Below are positions 41,565-51,645 of a stretch of 64,000 bases of DNA, piece by piece. Every line of letters starts with the position of its first letter. Within the stretch, counting starts at the first letter, position 1. The notes beneath the pieces are model-generated. The model ran no database searches, was not told where the DNA came from, and was given only the letters and a program-made list of their open reading frames with translations. The stretch covers positions 1 through 64,000 of the forward strand of contig LNFC01000016.1 in NCBI GenBank assembly GCA_001464545.1, read 5' to 3'. The DNA is from Acidobacteria bacterium Ga0077551 (GTDB taxonomy: Bacteria; Pseudomonadota; Alphaproteobacteria; Caulobacterales; Hyphomonadaceae). A program made the translations under genes and the position numbers.

Positions 41565-42772
41565 TGCAATCCTCCGCCCAGCTTCAACCTGCGCCGCCGG
41601 CGCCCTCGGGGCGTACCGTGCCGTCGATGGCCGTGCTGACCGGTCCCGAGCGGATCGAAGCGTTGAAAGCCGTCTGCCCGGATGTACAGGACCTGTCACA
41701 AATGGCCGCGCCGGATGTCGTGATGCGCCATGGCGGCGGGCTGATCCTGATCGAGCAGGGGATGCCGGGCTGGGACCAGCTGCTGCTGCTAATTGCCGTG
41801 GAACGTCCATCCACCGCCGTCATCGTCGTCTCCGACCAGCTGCCGGCGCATATGGTCCGGGCTCTGATGAAACTGGAAGCCTGGGATGTGCTGGCTGTTT
41901 CGGCCGATGCCGGGGACGTCATGGAGACCGCTGCACGGCTTACCGATGCGCGCACCGAAGCCAAGGGCGGCCCGGCGGACTCTGTCTGCTGGGCGTTCCG
42001 GGGCGCCGTGGGCGGAGCCGGCGTCTCTACGCTGGCGATTGAAAGCGCGTTCGCGCTGGCGCGCCTCGTCGGGCCCGGCAAGGTCTGCCTTGTCGACCTG
42101 AACCTCGCCGACGGGATGACGGCGTCTTTCCTTGAAGCCGTTCCGAAACTCGACCTGCAGGCGCTGTCGGCGGCGCCGGAGCGTCTGGACGCACGATTGC
42201 TTGCGGCCTGGTGCTGGCAGCATGAGAACGGCGTCTCGATCATCGCCTCGCCTCGCAATCCGGAAGCCGACGCCATGGCCAGTGAAGCGGCCATCCTGCG
42301 CCTGCTGGACGTGGCCTGCGCCGCATTCCCCTATGTCATCCTCGACATGCCCCGCCACATGATGCCGTGGACAAAATCGGTGATGGCGGCGGTGGATCAG
42401 GCCGTGATCGTCAGTGAGCTGACCGTGCCCAGCCTGCACGCCGCCGCCGACATGTGCCGGGATGTGGATGTGCTGCGCGGCGAATGCAGCAAGGCGCGGC
42501 TCGTGTTGAACCGTATGTTCCAGAAGAAACAGTTCCGCGCCGGGTTCCCGGTGGATCAGGCGGAGAAGGCGATCGAGCGCAAGATCGACGTGACGGTTAC
42601 GTCCGATTGGGACGCCGCGCGCACGGCGGTCAATCTCGGCAAGCCGATTGCCAACGTGAAGCCAAAGAGCGCGCTGGTCCTCGACGTTGACGGTATGGTC
42701 CGCAAGTTCGCGCCGGACGGCATGATCGAGAATTCCCAGACGACAAGGTCAACCAAGAAGGCACGTTCATGA
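41564..42772 (+). CDS. cpaE: Tad/Cpa localisation ATPase-like protein CpaE (TadZ)
   Basis: A 402-residue cytoplasmic protein. Residues 20-130 form an atypical receiver-like domain without the usual phospho-acceptor pattern. The ParA/MinD-like domain starts at about residue 141 (VCWAFRGAVGGAGVSTLAIESAFALA). The deviant Walker A lysine is absent (G-A-V-G-G-A-G-V-S-T), as in several CpaE/TadZ proteins, so ATP hydrolysis is doubtful while nucleotide binding is possible. It positions the pilus machine at the pole. The ATG overlaps the small lipoprotein stop, and its 3' end overlaps cpaF by 4 bp. Confidence 0.9.
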   Translation: MQSSAQLQPAPPAPSGRTVPSMAVLTGPERIEALKAVCPDVQDLSQMAAPDVVMRHGGGLILIEQGMPGWDQLLLLIAVERPSTAVIVVSDQLPAHMVRALMKLEAWDVLAVSADAGDVMETAARLTDARTEAKGGPADSVCWAFRGAVGGAGVSTLAIESAFALARLVGPGKVCLVDLNLADGMTASFLEAVPKLDLQALSAAPERLDARLLAAWCWQHENGVSIIASPRNPEADAMASEAAILRLLDVACAAFPYVILDMPRHMMPWTKSVMAAVDQAVIVSELTVPSLHAAADMCRDVDVLRGECSKARLVLNRMFQKKQFRAGFPVDQAEKAIERKIDVTVTSDWDAARTAVNLGKPIANVKPKSALVLDVDGMVRKFAPDGMIENSQTTRSTKKARS

Positions 42773-44151
42773 GCCGTTTCGGATTTACGCCCGCCGTCAA
42801 GAAGGAGGAGCCGGTGGTTGCGGCGACGCCCGTCGCCGGAACCGCCTCCAACATGCGCTCCAAGCCGGAGTCTGCGGGGTTCGACCTGCTGGATGCAAAG
42901 CTCCGTGTGCATGCAAAGCTGATCGACGAGCTCGACCTCTCGGCCCTCGACAAAATGGATGACGAGACGATGCGCCGCCGCGTGCGCGGTATCATCGGCG
43001 AGATCATCCGCAAGGAAGAGATGGCGCTATCCTCGGCGGAGGAGGCTTCATTTGCAGATGCCGTGATGGACGAGATGACCGGCCTTGGCCCCATCGAACC
43101 TCTGCTCAAGGATGATTCCATCGCCGACATCCTGATCAACGGATGCAACCAGGTCTATGTCGAGCGGCATGGCAAGTTGCAGCTGGCCCCGGTCCGGTTC
43201 GCCGATAATGATCACCTGCTCCGCATCGTGCAGCGTATCGTGGCGGCGGTCGGCCGGCGCGTGGACGAGAGCCAGCCGCTGGTGGATGCGCGCCTGCTCG
43301 ACGGCAGCCGCGTCAACGCCGCAGTGTTGCCGATTGCGATTGATGGTCCGCTCGTCTCGATCCGGAAATTCTCCAAGTCGCCGCTGACGATGGACAAGCT
43401 GGTGGGCTTCGGCGCCATCCCGCGCCCGGTCGCGGATTTCATCCTTGGTGCGGTGAAGTGCCGGGCTTCCACGGTCATCTCGGGCGGTACGGGTTCGGGC
43501 AAGACGACGCTGCTGAACGCGCTTTCGGCGGCGATCAACCCGGACGAGCGTCTGATCACGATTGAAGACGCCGCCGAACTTCAGCTGCAACAGCCGCACG
43601 TCGCGCGCATGGAAACCCGGCCTCCGAACATCGAAGGCAAGGGCGAGATCCGGCAGCGTGAACTCGTCAAGAACGCGCTGCGCATGCGGCCTGACCGGGT
43701 CATCCTCGGTGAGGTGCGCTCGGAAGAAGCGTTCGACATGTTGCAGGCGATGAACACCGGCCACGAAGGTTCGATGGCGACGATCCACGCCAACAATCCG
43801 CGCGACGCGCTGACCCGTCTCGAGCAGATGGTGATGATGGGCGGCATGAAGATATCCGAAGAGGCCATCCGTGGACAGATAGCCTCGGCCGTGAACTTCA
43901 TCGTGCAGGCGACGCGCCTCTCGGATGGCTCACGCAAGGTCGTCTCGATTGCCGAGATCACCGGCATGGAAGGCTCGGTCGTGCAGCTGCAGGAAATCTT
44001 CCGGTTCGAGCGGACCGGCACGGCGGAGAACGGCAAGGTGCTGGGCCATTTCGCGGCGACCGGTCTGCGCCCGAAATTCCTCGACGAGATGGAGCGGCGG
44101 GGTGTGCACATGCCGGCGGGCCTGTTCGATCCGTCCAGCAAGTTCTCGTAG
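42769..44151 (+). CDS. cpaF: Tad/Cpa secretion ATPase CpaF (TadA)
   Basis: A 460-residue type II/IV secretion ATPase that powers Flp pilus assembly. The N-terminal linker is followed by [26 protein letters not shown] and the catalytic domain with Walker [15 protein letters not shown], the Asp box [10 protein letters not shown], Walker [18 protein letters not shown] and the His box [19 protein letters not shown]. All key residues are intact. It acts as a hexamer at the inner membrane with TadB and TadC. Confidence 0.96.
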   Translation: MSRFGFTPAVKKEEPVVAATPVAGTASNMRSKPESAGFDLLDAKLRVHAKLIDELDLSALDKMDDETMRRRVRGIIGEIIRKEEMALSSAEEASFADAVMDEMTGLGPIEPLLKDDSIADILINGCNQVYVERHGKLQLAPVRFADNDHLLRIVQRIVAAVGRRVDESQPLVDARLLDGSRVNAAVLPIAIDGPLVSIRKFSKSPLTMDKLVGFGAIPRPVADFILGAVKCRASTVISGGTGSGKTTLLNALSAAINPDERLITIEDAAELQLQQPHVARMETRPPNIEGKGEIRQRELVKNALRMRPDRVILGEVRSEEAFDMLQAMNTGHEGSMATIHANNPRDALTRLEQMVMMGGMKISEEAIRGQIASAVNFIVQATRLSDGSRKVVSIAEITGMEGSVVQLQEIFRFERTGTAENGKVLGHFAATGLRPKFLDEMERRGVHMPAGLFDPSSKFS

Positions 44152-44163
44152 GAGGCCGCACGC

Positions 44164-45147
44164 GTGCCGGGCCTGGCGGACCTCATGAGCTTTGATGCCT
44201 CGCTGATCATCCCGGCGATCATGGCGATGGGCGCGGTGTTCATGGCCATCCAGTCCGTCCTCGGATTGGTTTCGAACGCGCAGACGCAGCGGATCGTCAA
44301 CCGCCGCCTGCAGTTCAAGGAGCGTTACGCGACGCATAACGAGGCGATGATCGAGCTGCGAAAGAGCCGGGGGCTCGACCGTGAGGGCAATCTGGCGATG
44401 TCGCTGCGCTGGCTGAACCAGTTGATCGTGCGTTCGGGACTGAAGTTCGAGCCAGCGAAATGGGTCGCCATGTCCGCAGCGGGTTCGCTGATCCCGGCGG
44501 GAGCGGCTTGGTACTATGCGGGCGGGCTCTGGGTTGCTGTTCCGGTCTATTTCGCTGGGTTCGCGCTCGCCCCGCTGGTGGTCATCAATCACCTCGCGGC
44601 TCAGCGCGCCAAGAAGCTGGCGACGCAACTCCCGGACGCTCTGCAGATTGTCTGCCGCAGCCTTGAGGCCGGGCATCCGGTGGCGACGGCGGTGGCGCTG
44701 GTGGCCCGCGAGATGCCGGATCCGATCGGCACGGAGTTCGGCATGACGGCGGACGAGGTGTCCTACGGCATGTCGCTGACCAACGCGGTGCAGCGGATGG
44801 CCGAGCGGGCAGGCGATCCGGATGTCGAGCTGTTTGCGGCCACCGTGCGCCTGCAGGAGAAGACCGGCGGCAATCTCACCGAACTGCTGAAGGCGAATAC
44901 CGATACCATCCGTGGGCGGCAGACCATGCGCCTCAAGGTGCGGGCCGCCTCATCCGAAGGGCGGACGTCCGCGATGATCCTGACTTCGGCGCCGTTCATG
45001 GTGATGGGCGCCATCCACATGCTGCGCCCTCAATTCTACGGCAACGTGATCAGTGATCCGCTGATCCAGTATGGCTTCGCGGGGCTGCTGGTGTGGATGA
45101 TCATCGGCAACATCGTCATGAACAAGATGATCAACTTCAAGATGTGA
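44164..45147 (+). CDS. tadB: Tad/Cpa inner-membrane platform protein TadB
   Basis: A 327-residue GspF-type membrane protein. Four hydrophobic segments flank the cytoplasmic T2SSF domain, with [26 protein letters not shown] and [24 protein letters not shown]. The GTG at 44164 is taken as start because AGGAGG lies seven bases upstream; an ATG seven codons later is possible. It forms the assembly platform with TadC, which follows after 10 bp. Confidence 0.93.
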   Translation: MPGLADLMSFDASLIIPAIMAMGAVFMAIQSVLGLVSNAQTQRIVNRRLQFKERYATHNEAMIELRKSRGLDREGNLAMSLRWLNQLIVRSGLKFEPAKWVAMSAAGSLIPAGAAWYYAGGLWVAVPVYFAGFALAPLVVINHLAAQRAKKLATQLPDALQIVCRSLEAGHPVATAVALVAREMPDPIGTEFGMTADEVSYGMSLTNAVQRMAERAGDPDVELFAATVRLQEKTGGNLTELLKANTDTIRGRQTMRLKVRAASSEGRTSAMILTSAPFMVMGAIHMLRPQFYGNVISDPLIQYGFAGLLVWMIIGNIVMNKMINFKM

Positions 45148-45157
45148 TGCGCGCGCG

Positions 45158-46099
45158 ATGAGCATGTCCTTCCTCTCAGGCCCTGTCGTTCCCGCCGCGC
45201 TCTTCGTGCTGGCGATGCTGATCGCGATTCCCGGCGTCGTGTCGTTCCTGCGCAACCGGAAGGCTGACGAAGATGTCAGCCGCCGCCTGACGCGCCGCAA
45301 TCCGGATGCCATCGACCAGCCCCAGCGCGGCGGCAGCCTGATCGGCCGCGCCGTGATGGGGCTCGCCGACAATGCCGCGCCCACCGAGGGCGAGGAAGTC
45401 AACGCGGTGCGCGGCAAGCTCAATCTCGCGGGCTTCACGCAGAAGAATGCCGTCTCGCGCTATTTCGCGGCGCGCTTTATCTGCGTGGTCATTCCGCAGA
45501 TCGCACTGTTCTTCTCGCTGCCTTACTTTGCCGGCCTGCCGAAATACGCACCCGTCGGCGCCTCCATCCTGCTGGTGCTGATCGGCCTTGCCGCGCCGGG
45601 GATGTTCCTTGATGCGCAGATCAAGAAGCGCAGGCAGGCGGCTTCGCTCGGCTTTCCGGACATGATGGACCTGATGGTGGCCTGCGTCGAAGCAGGCCTT
45701 AGCCTCGATGCGTCGGTCCAGCGCGTGGGGGAGGAGTTGGAGCTGCGCCACCCGATCATCTCCGGCCATATGCGCACGCTGTCGCTGGAGCTTCGGGCGG
45801 GCCGGGCGCGCAAGACGGCGTGGCGCGCTTTTGCCGACCGGTTGGCGCTGGAGGAGGCCGGATCGCTCGCCACGATGCTGCGCCAGGCCGAGGAAATGGG
45901 CACCAGCCTCGGCCAGACCCTGCGCGTATTCTCGGCTGACATGCGCCAGCGCCGTATCCTGTATGCCGAGGAAAAGGCCATGGCGCTGCCCGCCAAGCTG
46001 ACGTTGCCCTTGATTTTCTTTGTGTTTCCCGTCCTTCTGGGCGTACTGACGCTGCCAGCGGTCGTGATGTTGGGCAGAACCCTGCCGTCAACGGGCTAG
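45158..46099 (+). CDS. tadC: Tad/Cpa inner-membrane platform protein TadC
   Basis: A 313-residue GspF-type membrane protein, paralogue of TadB. The N-terminal helix is followed by a basic linker, two helices around residue 105-145, and the T2SSF domain (FPDMMDLMVACVEAGLSLDASVQRVGEEL, LRQAEEMGTSLGQTLRVFSADMRQRR). It is the last pilus gene in the window. The genes for TadD, pilin, prepilin peptidase and minor pilins are absent here, so the locus is either split or differently ordered in this genome. Confidence 0.93.
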   Translation: MSMSFLSGPVVPAALFVLAMLIAIPGVVSFLRNRKADEDVSRRLTRRNPDAIDQPQRGGSLIGRAVMGLADNAAPTEGEEVNAVRGKLNLAGFTQKNAVSRYFAARFICVVIPQIALFFSLPYFAGLPKYAPVGASILLVLIGLAAPGMFLDAQIKKRRQAASLGFPDMMDLMVACVEAGLSLDASVQRVGEELELRHPIISGHMRTLSLELRAGRARKTAWRAFADRLALEEAGSLATMLRQAEEMGTSLGQTLRVFSADMRQRRILYAEEKAMALPAKLTLPLIFFVFPVLLGVLTLPAVVMLGRTLPSTG

Positions 46100-46131
46100 G
46101 CGAAGCGCGGCCAGATTGCTAGGGAACGCGC

Positions 46132-47088
46132 ATGGCAACCTATCTCGAATTCGAAAAACCGATCGCCGAGCTCGATTCCAAGATCGCCGAACTGGAAGCC
46201 CTTGCGGCGCGCAAGGATGGTCCGGCGATCACCGACGAGTTGACCAAGCTGAAGACAAAGTCAGCCAAACAGCTGAAGCAGATTTACTCTGAACTCGACG
46301 CTTGGCGCATCACGCAGGTGGCGCGCCATCCCGACCGGCCCCACTTTTCAGACTTCATCGGCTCGATCTTCGAGGAGTTCGAGGAACTCGCCGGCGATCG
46401 CCATTTCGGCAATGACGAAGCGATCATCGGCGGGCTTGCCCGTTTCCGTGGTCGCTCGGTCGTCATCATGGGCCACGAGAAAGGCCGCACCACTGAGAAG
46501 CGCCTGAAGCACAATTTCGGCATGGCGCACCCGGAAGGCTACCGGAAAGCCGTGCGCCTGATGGACCTCGCCGAGAAGTTCAACATGCCGGTCCTCAGCT
46601 TCCCCGATACCGCCGGCGCCTATCCCGGCAAGGGCGGCGAAGAGCGCGGCCAGGCTGAAGCAATTGCACGCGGCACGCAGCGCGGGCTGTCGCTCGGCGT
46701 TCCGTTCGTGACGCTGGTGATCGGTGAAGGCATGTCCGGCGGCGCCATCGGCATCGCGGCGGCCAACCGTGTACTGATGATGGAGTACGCCATCTATTCG
46801 GTGATCTCGCCGGAAGGCTGCGCGTCGATCCTCTACCGCGACTCCTCGAAGGCCAACGAGGCCGCCCAGTCGATGGGCATCACCGGGCCGGACCTTCTGA
46901 AACACAGGATCGTCGACAGCATTGTGAAAGAGCCTGTGGGCGGCGCGCACCGCGATCCGCAGCGCGCGATGGCCTCTGCCGCCAAGGCTCTCGATGCTGC
47001 GCTGCGCGACCTTGAAGGGCTGACGCCGGCGGAGCTTCGCCGCCAGCGCCGCGACCGGTTCTACGCGATTGGCCGTGAGGGGCTGTAG
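46132..47088 (+). CDS. accA: Acetyl-CoA carboxylase carboxyltransferase alpha subunit
   Basis: A 318-residue cytoplasmic subunit that, with AccD, transfers the carboxyl group from biotin to acetyl-CoA in the first step of fatty acid synthesis. The family blocks are clear: an N-terminal coiled coil, HPDRPHFSDFIGSIFEEF, HEKGRTTEKRLKHNFGMAHPEGYRKA, SFPDTAGAYPGKGGEERGQ, GEGMSGGAIGIAAAN and SVISPEGCASILYRD. The length is normal. It follows tadC after 32 bp but is probably an unrelated housekeeping unit. Confidence 0.97.
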   Translation: MATYLEFEKPIAELDSKIAELEALAARKDGPAITDELTKLKTKSAKQLKQIYSELDAWRITQVARHPDRPHFSDFIGSIFEEFEELAGDRHFGNDEAIIGGLARFRGRSVVIMGHEKGRTTEKRLKHNFGMAHPEGYRKAVRLMDLAEKFNMPVLSFPDTAGAYPGKGGEERGQAEAIARGTQRGLSLGVPFVTLVIGEGMSGGAIGIAAANRVLMMEYAIYSVISPEGCASILYRDSSKANEAAQSMGITGPDLLKHRIVDSIVKEPVGGAHRDPQRAMASAAKALDAALRDLEGLTPAELRRQRRDRFYAIGREGL

Positions 47089-47114
47089 CGCCCCTCTGCA
47101 TCCGGTGCGCCGGC

Positions 47115-48047
47115 ATGGCTGAACAGGACTGGATCCGGCGCTACTTCACTCCGCTCGCCACTGCGCCGGGTGCAGCCCGGCTGACCGATGACACCGCCCA
47201 GCTGTCACCCGCCACGGGACCCGTCGTCATCACGACCGACGCCATGGTCGAGGGCGTGCATTTCCTCGGCAGTGATCCGATCGACACCATCGCGCGCAAG
47301 CTCGTGCGGGTGAACGTGTCCGACATCCTGGCCAGCGGCGCCGAACCGATCGAAGCCTTGCTGACACTCGGCTGGCCGTCCGTTCGGAGCGAAGCCGAAC
47401 TCGCCGGCTTTGCCGCGGCACTGGGCGACGAACTCGCCCTTTGGGGCGCCTCCCTGATCGGCGGCGACACCGTGACCAATCCCGGCGGCCTGTTTGTCTC
47501 CCTGACGCTGACGGGGCGATGCCTCGGCGCTGCACCCATCCGGCGCGGCGGCGCGCAGGCGGGCGACGAGTTGTGGGTGACCGGCGAGATGGGCGGGCCC
47601 CGGCGCGGCTTCCTGGCACGCGCGGCGGGTGAGCCCAGCACCTGGATCGCCAGCCTTCTCACGCCCGTTTTGCCGCCTGTGTCTGCGGCGGGTCTTCTGG
47701 TCCGCCATGCCTCTGCCGCGATGGATGTGTCCGACGGCTTGCTTGGCGACGCTGGAACGCTGGCAGGGGCGTCCGGAGCGGGGGCCGAGATCGCCCTCGA
47801 ATCAGTGCCCTATGCCGGCGGAGCTTCCAGTCTGGCTGAAAGGCTCGATCTCGCGACCTGGGGCGATGACTACCAGCTGCTGTTCGCGGCCCGCCCCGAA
47901 AACGCTGCCGGTTTGCTTGTGGACGCGCGGGAACTGGGCATCCGGATTTCGCGCATCGGACGGATCCGGGCGGAGCCGGGCCTCGCGGCGACCTTCGAAA
48001 ATCGCCCCGTTAACCTCCCGGAAACCGTCGCCTACCAGCATGGCTAG
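47115..48047 (+). CDS. thiL: Thiamine-monophosphate kinase
   Basis: A 310-residue ATP-dependent kinase making thiamine diphosphate. The PurM-like fold shows LTDDTAQLSP, TTDAMVEGVHF, LVRVNVSDILASGAEP, SLIGGDTVTN, MDVSDGLLGD and WGDDYQLLFAA. It is usually found behind nusB in proteobacteria; here it follows accA by 26 bp. The length is normal. Confidence 0.95.
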   Translation: MAEQDWIRRYFTPLATAPGAARLTDDTAQLSPATGPVVITTDAMVEGVHFLGSDPIDTIARKLVRVNVSDILASGAEPIEALLTLGWPSVRSEAELAGFAAALGDELALWGASLIGGDTVTNPGGLFVSLTLTGRCLGAAPIRRGGAQAGDELWVTGEMGGPRRGFLARAAGEPSTWIASLLTPVLPPVSAAGLLVRHASAAMDVSDGLLGDAGTLAGASGAGAEIALESVPYAGGASSLAERLDLATWGDDYQLLFAARPENAAGLLVDARELGIRISRIGRIRAEPGLAATFENRPVNLPETVAYQHG

Positions 48048-48137
48048 TATCGGAATGTCCGTCACTCGCCCATAAAGTGAGCCAAGTTGCACCCTGGGGG
48101 GCCGGCTGGCAGGCAGAACCGTCGTTAAAAGACGCCG

Positions 48138-48159
48138 CAGCCCTGCCTTCGCGGGGCTG
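48138..48159 (+). promoter_or_regulatory. Hairpin in the hppA leader
   Basis: CAGCCCTG, the loop CCTTCG and CGGGGCTG form an 8-bp stem with one G-T pair, 30 bp before the hppA start. No T-run follows, so it is unlikely to terminate transcription. It may only protect the leader or slow translation initiation. The GGAAGGAAAG ribosome binding site lies just downstream. Confidence 0.35.
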
Positions 48160-48189
48160 ACTGGCACTAGGGGTTAGGAAGGAAAGCCG

Positions 48190-50364
48190 ATGACTTGGTA
48201 CTTACTCGCGCTAGGAGCGGGCTTCCTGTCAGTCGCCTATGGCTACTGGCAGATCACATCCATCATGAAAGCGCCCTCGGGCAATCCGCGCATGATCGAG
48301 ATCGCTCAGGCGATCCAGGAAGGCGCCAACGCGTATCTCAGCCGCCAGTATCGCACCATCGCCATGGTTGGCGCGGGCGTTGCTGTTCTCCTGTTCTTCC
48401 TGCTGGGCTGGAAAGCCATGCTGGGCTTCCTCGTCGGCGCTGTGCTCTCGGGCCTTGCCGGTTTCATCGGCATGCTCGTCTCCGTGCGGGCCAACGTGCG
48501 CACCACGGAAGCCTCCCGCAAGGGCCTCAACGAAGGCCTGCAAATGGCGTTCAAATCGGGCGCCGTTACCGGTATGCTCGTGGTCGGCCTCGCTCTCCTG
48601 GGTATCGTTGGCTATTACGGCCTGCTGACCGGCCCGCTCGGCCTGTCGCTGACGGATGAAGGCCAGAAACGCCAAATCATCGACGCGCTTGTGTCGCTCG
48701 GTTTCGGCGCTTCGCTGATCTCGATCTTCGCCCGTCTCGGCGGCGGTATCTTCACCAAGGGTGCAGATGTCGGCGGCGACATGGTCGGCAAGGTCGAAGC
48801 CGGCATTCCGGAAGATGATCCGCGCAACCCCGCCACCATCGCCGACAACGTCGGCGACAACGTCGGCGACTGCGCCGGCATGGCGGCGGACCTGTTCGAG
48901 ACCTACGCGGTGACGCTCGTCGCCACGATGGTTCTCGGCGGCATCTACTTCGCAGCAACGCCGTACATCGGCGAAATCATGATGCTGCCCCTCGCCATCG
49001 GCGCGGTCTGCATCGTCACCTCGATCATCGGCACTTTCTTTGCCACCCTGTCGAAGGGCTCCACGGATATCATGGGCGCGCTCTACAAGGCGCTCATCGT
49101 TACCGGCGTTCTCTCCGTCGGCGGTCTTGCGATTGCCCTCGAAACCGTCCTTCCGGGCGGTCTCGCTGGTACGCTTGACGGTGCCGGCGCCTTGCTTGGC
49201 CTCGTCAATCCGGTCACCGGCGAACCTGCCGACATCACCGGCTGGAAGCTCTTCGCTTGCGGCGTGGCCGGCCTCTTCGTCACGCTGCTGATCGTCGTCG
49301 TCACGGCCTACTACACGGAGACCAAGTACCGTCCCGTCCGCTCGATCGCGAAAGCCTCCGAGTCCGGCCACGGCACGAACGTCATCCAGGGCCTTGCTGT
49401 CTCTCTCGAAGCCACCGCGCTTCCGGCGCTGATCATCATCGGCGGCATCCTGCTGACCTTCAACCTGGCCGGCCTCTACGGCATCGCCATCGCCACCACC
49501 ACCATGCTCGGCGTTGCCGGCATGATCGTGGCGCTCGACGCCTTCGGTCCGGTCACGGACAATGCCGGCGGCATTGCTGAAATGGCAGAGCTGCCTTCGG
49601 AAGTCCGCAAGACAACCGACGCACTCGACGCTGTCGGCAATACGACCAAGGCTGTCACGAAAGGCTACGCGATCGGCTCTGCCGGTCTCGGCGCACTCGT
49701 GCTGTTTGCGGCGTATGCAGAAGACCTGAAATACTTCTCGGCCCGCGCCGTCGAAGGTTCGTTCTTCTACAATGTCACCGTCGACTTCTCGATTGCCAAC
49801 CCCTATGTCGTGGTCGGCCTGCTGTTCGGCGGGCTTCTGCCCTTCGTGTTCGGCGGCATGTCGATGATGGCCGTGGGCCGCGCAGCTCAGTCGGTGGTGG
49901 AGGAAGTCCGCCGCCAGTTCCGCGAAAAGCCGGGCATCATGCTGGGTACGGAGAAGCCGGACTATGGCCGCGCCGTGGATATGCTGACCCAGGCGGCGAT
50001 CAAGGAAATGATCGTTCCGTCGCTTCTTCCGGTGCTCTCGCCCATCGTGCTCTTCGTCGCGATCTACCTGATCGCGGGTTCGGGCGCGGCGCTTGCCTCG
50101 GTTGGCGCCATGCTTCTCGGCGTGATCGTGACCGGCCTGTTCGTGGCCATCTCGATGACCTCGGGCGGCGGCGCATGGGACAACGCCAAGAAGTACATCG
50201 AAGACGGCCACCATGGCGGCAAGGGCTCCGAAGCCCACAAGGCTGCCATCACGGGCGATACGGTGGGTGACCCCTACAAGGACACCTCCGGCCCTGCCGT
50301 GAACCCGATGATCAAGATCACCAACATCGTGGCGCTCCTGATGCTCGCCGTGCTCGCGCACTAG
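48190..50364 (+). CDS. hppA: Proton-pumping membrane pyrophosphatase, K+-independent type
   Basis: A 724-residue integral membrane pump with about 16 helices that uses pyrophosphate hydrolysis to move protons. The substrate site is [20 protein letters not shown], followed by [26 protein letters not shown] second acidic set is near the end ([21 protein letters not shown]). Lys487 in the motif [16 protein letters not shown] marks the potassium-independent branch, where potassium-dependent enzymes have alanine. A strong terminator follows. Confidence 0.96.
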   Translation: MTWYLLALGAGFLSVAYGYWQITSIMKAPSGNPRMIEIAQAIQEGANAYLSRQYRTIAMVGAGVAVLLFFLLGWKAMLGFLVGAVLSGLAGFIGMLVSVRANVRTTEASRKGLNEGLQMAFKSGAVTGMLVVGLALLGIVGYYGLLTGPLGLSLTDEGQKRQIIDALVSLGFGASLISIFARLGGGIFTKGADVGGDMVGKVEAGIPEDDPRNPATIADNVGDNVGDCAGMAADLFETYAVTLVATMVLGGIYFAATPYIGEIMMLPLAIGAVCIVTSIIGTFFATLSKGSTDIMGALYKALIVTGVLSVGGLAIALETVLPGGLAGTLDGAGALLGLVNPVTGEPADITGWKLFACGVAGLFVTLLIVVVTAYYTETKYRPVRSIAKASESGHGTNVIQGLAVSLEATALPALIIIGGILLTFNLAGLYGIAIATTTMLGVAGMIVALDAFGPVTDNAGGIAEMAELPSEVRKTTDALDAVGNTTKAVTKGYAIGSAGLGALVLFAAYAEDLKYFSARAVEGSFFYNVTVDFSIANPYVVVGLLFGGLLPFVFGGMSMMAVGRAAQSVVEEVRRQFREKPGIMLGTEKPDYGRAVDMLTQAAIKEMIVPSLLPVLSPIVLFVAIYLIAGSGAALASVGAMLLGVIVTGLFVAISMTSGGGAWDNAKKYIEDGHHGGKGSEAHKAAITGDTVGDPYKDTSGPAVNPMIKITNIVALLMLAVLAH

Positions 50365-50386
50365 ACATCCGGATACGGATCAAACG

Positions 50387-50418
50387 AAAGCCCCGGAACT
50401 TCGGTTCCGGGGCTTTTT
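50387..50418. terminator. Rho-independent terminator, probably bidirectional
   Basis: GCCCCGGAAC, the tetraloop TTCG and GTTCCGGGGC make a 10-bp stem with flanking A-T pairs, followed by five T's on the plus strand. On the reverse strand it is followed by TTTCGTTT. It lies between the convergent hppA and bamE genes and can serve both. Confidence 0.92.
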
Positions 50419-50446
50419 CGTTTTAAGCTGAATTTTAGCGCCGGAA

Positions 50447-50929
50447 TTACTGGCCCTGGCGTCCCGTCGGGTTGCCGGGTGTCGCTTCGTCGGTGTTCGG
50501 CAGGCGGACGCTGCCGACCGTGCCGAAGATCTGTTCCCAGAGGCCAAGCTCGCGGCCGCGTGTGGAAGTCTCGCGCGCGGCATAGCTGATCACCTGGCCA
50601 TCTTCCTGCGTGTAGCGCAGGACTTCATCGACCTTGTCATCTTCGCTGAAACGGATGGCGGTGATCACGCGCTCGGCGACCTTCGGCTTGTAGAAGGCCA
50701 GGCGTTCCTGCACGTCCGAGATGTAGAACCAGGTGTTGGTGTCGAACAGGCCCTTGGTCGAGGGCGATCCGAGCTGCGCCGTCACCGACGAGCGGGTATC
50801 TTCACCCGGCTTGATGTCGTAGGGCTGGACTTCGTCCGGGATGTAACCGTGGAAATCGCGTGCGGGCGTAAGGCACGCCGTCAGGGGCAGCGCGAGCAGG
50901 CTGACCGCCAGGATGGCACTTTTACGCAT
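50447..50929 (-). CDS. bamE: BamE-like outer-membrane assembly lipoprotein
   Basis: A 160-residue lipoprotein (lipobox LTAC) with the SmpA/OmlA domain: IKPGEDTRSSVTAQLGSPSTKGLFDTNTWFYISDVQERLAF. BamE stabilises the BAM complex that inserts outer-membrane beta-barrels. The start at 50929 gives a proper signal; the frame extends 21 codons further but that part is not signal-like. Its promoter lies in the short gap shared with the divergent chaperone gene. Confidence 0.92.
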   Translation of the reverse strand: MRKSAILAVSLLALPLTACLTPARDFHGYIPDEVQPYDIKPGEDTRSSVTAQLGSPSTKGLFDTNTWFYISDVQERLAFYKPKVAERVITAIRFSEDDKVDEVLRYTQEDGQVISYAARETSTRGRELGLWEQIFGTVGSVRLPNTDEATPGNPTGRQGQ

Positions 50930-51004
50930 GGAGTCACTCCGGATGGGCTTTGACGTGTGAACTAGCGGCAGGTAACCGGGCTTGGCAAGCATGGGAGTAC
51001 ACCC

Positions 51005-51568
51005 TTGACGGCATTTTCGGGCAATTGGTTCCAGCGCCGTTCAGCGCGCCGGAAGGCTGCGGCTGAGGCCTATCGCGGCCTGCTGCGCCACGCGCTGGAG
51101 CCGGAATTCTATCTTTCCGGCGGTGTGCCGGACACCTTCGAGGGCCGGGCCGGAATGGTGACGGTCCTGACCAGCCTGGCCTGCGCGCGCCTGAGCCGGA
51201 TCGAGGGTCCGGAGCCGGCGCGGTTGATCCTGCGGCTCGATGAGCTGGTGCTTGACGGGTTCGATGCCGCCTACCGGGAAAAGGGCGTCGGGGATGCCTC
51301 GATTGCCCGGAAAGTCCGCAAGCTGGCGCAAGGCCACGCGGGCCTGGGAAAGGCCCTGTTTGCCGCCCTGACGGGGGCAGAGGGGGCCGAGCCCATCGAC
51401 GCCATCCTGCGCCGCAACGGGGTCGCCCGGCCGGAAAAGGCCGGCGCGCTGGCCGAATCGGTGCGGACCCTCAGCGCTCATCTCGCGGGGCAGCCGGATA
51501 GCGAAATTCTCCACGGCCGGTTCAACTGGATCGGCGCAACCGCCGGGCAGGGCGCCGCGCAACGCTGA
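51005..51568 (+). CDS. Ubiquinol-cytochrome c chaperone family protein
   Basis: A 187-residue protein of the CBP3/UQCC1 family, which helps assemble cytochrome b of complex III. The family blocks are YRGLLRHALEPEFYLSGGVPDTFEGRAGMV and RLDELVLDGFDAAYREKGVGD. It starts at a TTG with GGGAG seven bases upstream; the only nearby ATG in another frame ends at once. In related genomes it is followed by a DUF177 gene and then plsX. Here plsX follows directly after 77 bp, so DUF177 is missing or moved. Confidence 0.88.
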   Translation: MTAFSGNWFQRRSARRKAAAEAYRGLLRHALEPEFYLSGGVPDTFEGRAGMVTVLTSLACARLSRIEGPEPARLILRLDELVLDGFDAAYREKGVGDASIARKVRKLAQGHAGLGKALFAALTGAEGAEPIDAILRRNGVARPEKAGALAESVRTLSAHLAGQPDSEILHGRFNWIGATAGQGAAQR

Positions 51569-51645
51569 CATGCGCCGCACGTCGCCCGTTGCCTTGCCCC
51601 CCGGCGACGCTTAAACCACGGCAAAATACGTAGATCTGGCCACTC

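Noticed and set aside
48229-50361. A 710-residue open frame antisense to hppA
   Set aside because: It is the mirror of a strongly conserved gene. Its product is full of His, Asp and Arg runs and has no recognisable motif. Similar long antisense frames over the RND gene and the sulfatases were dropped for the same reason.
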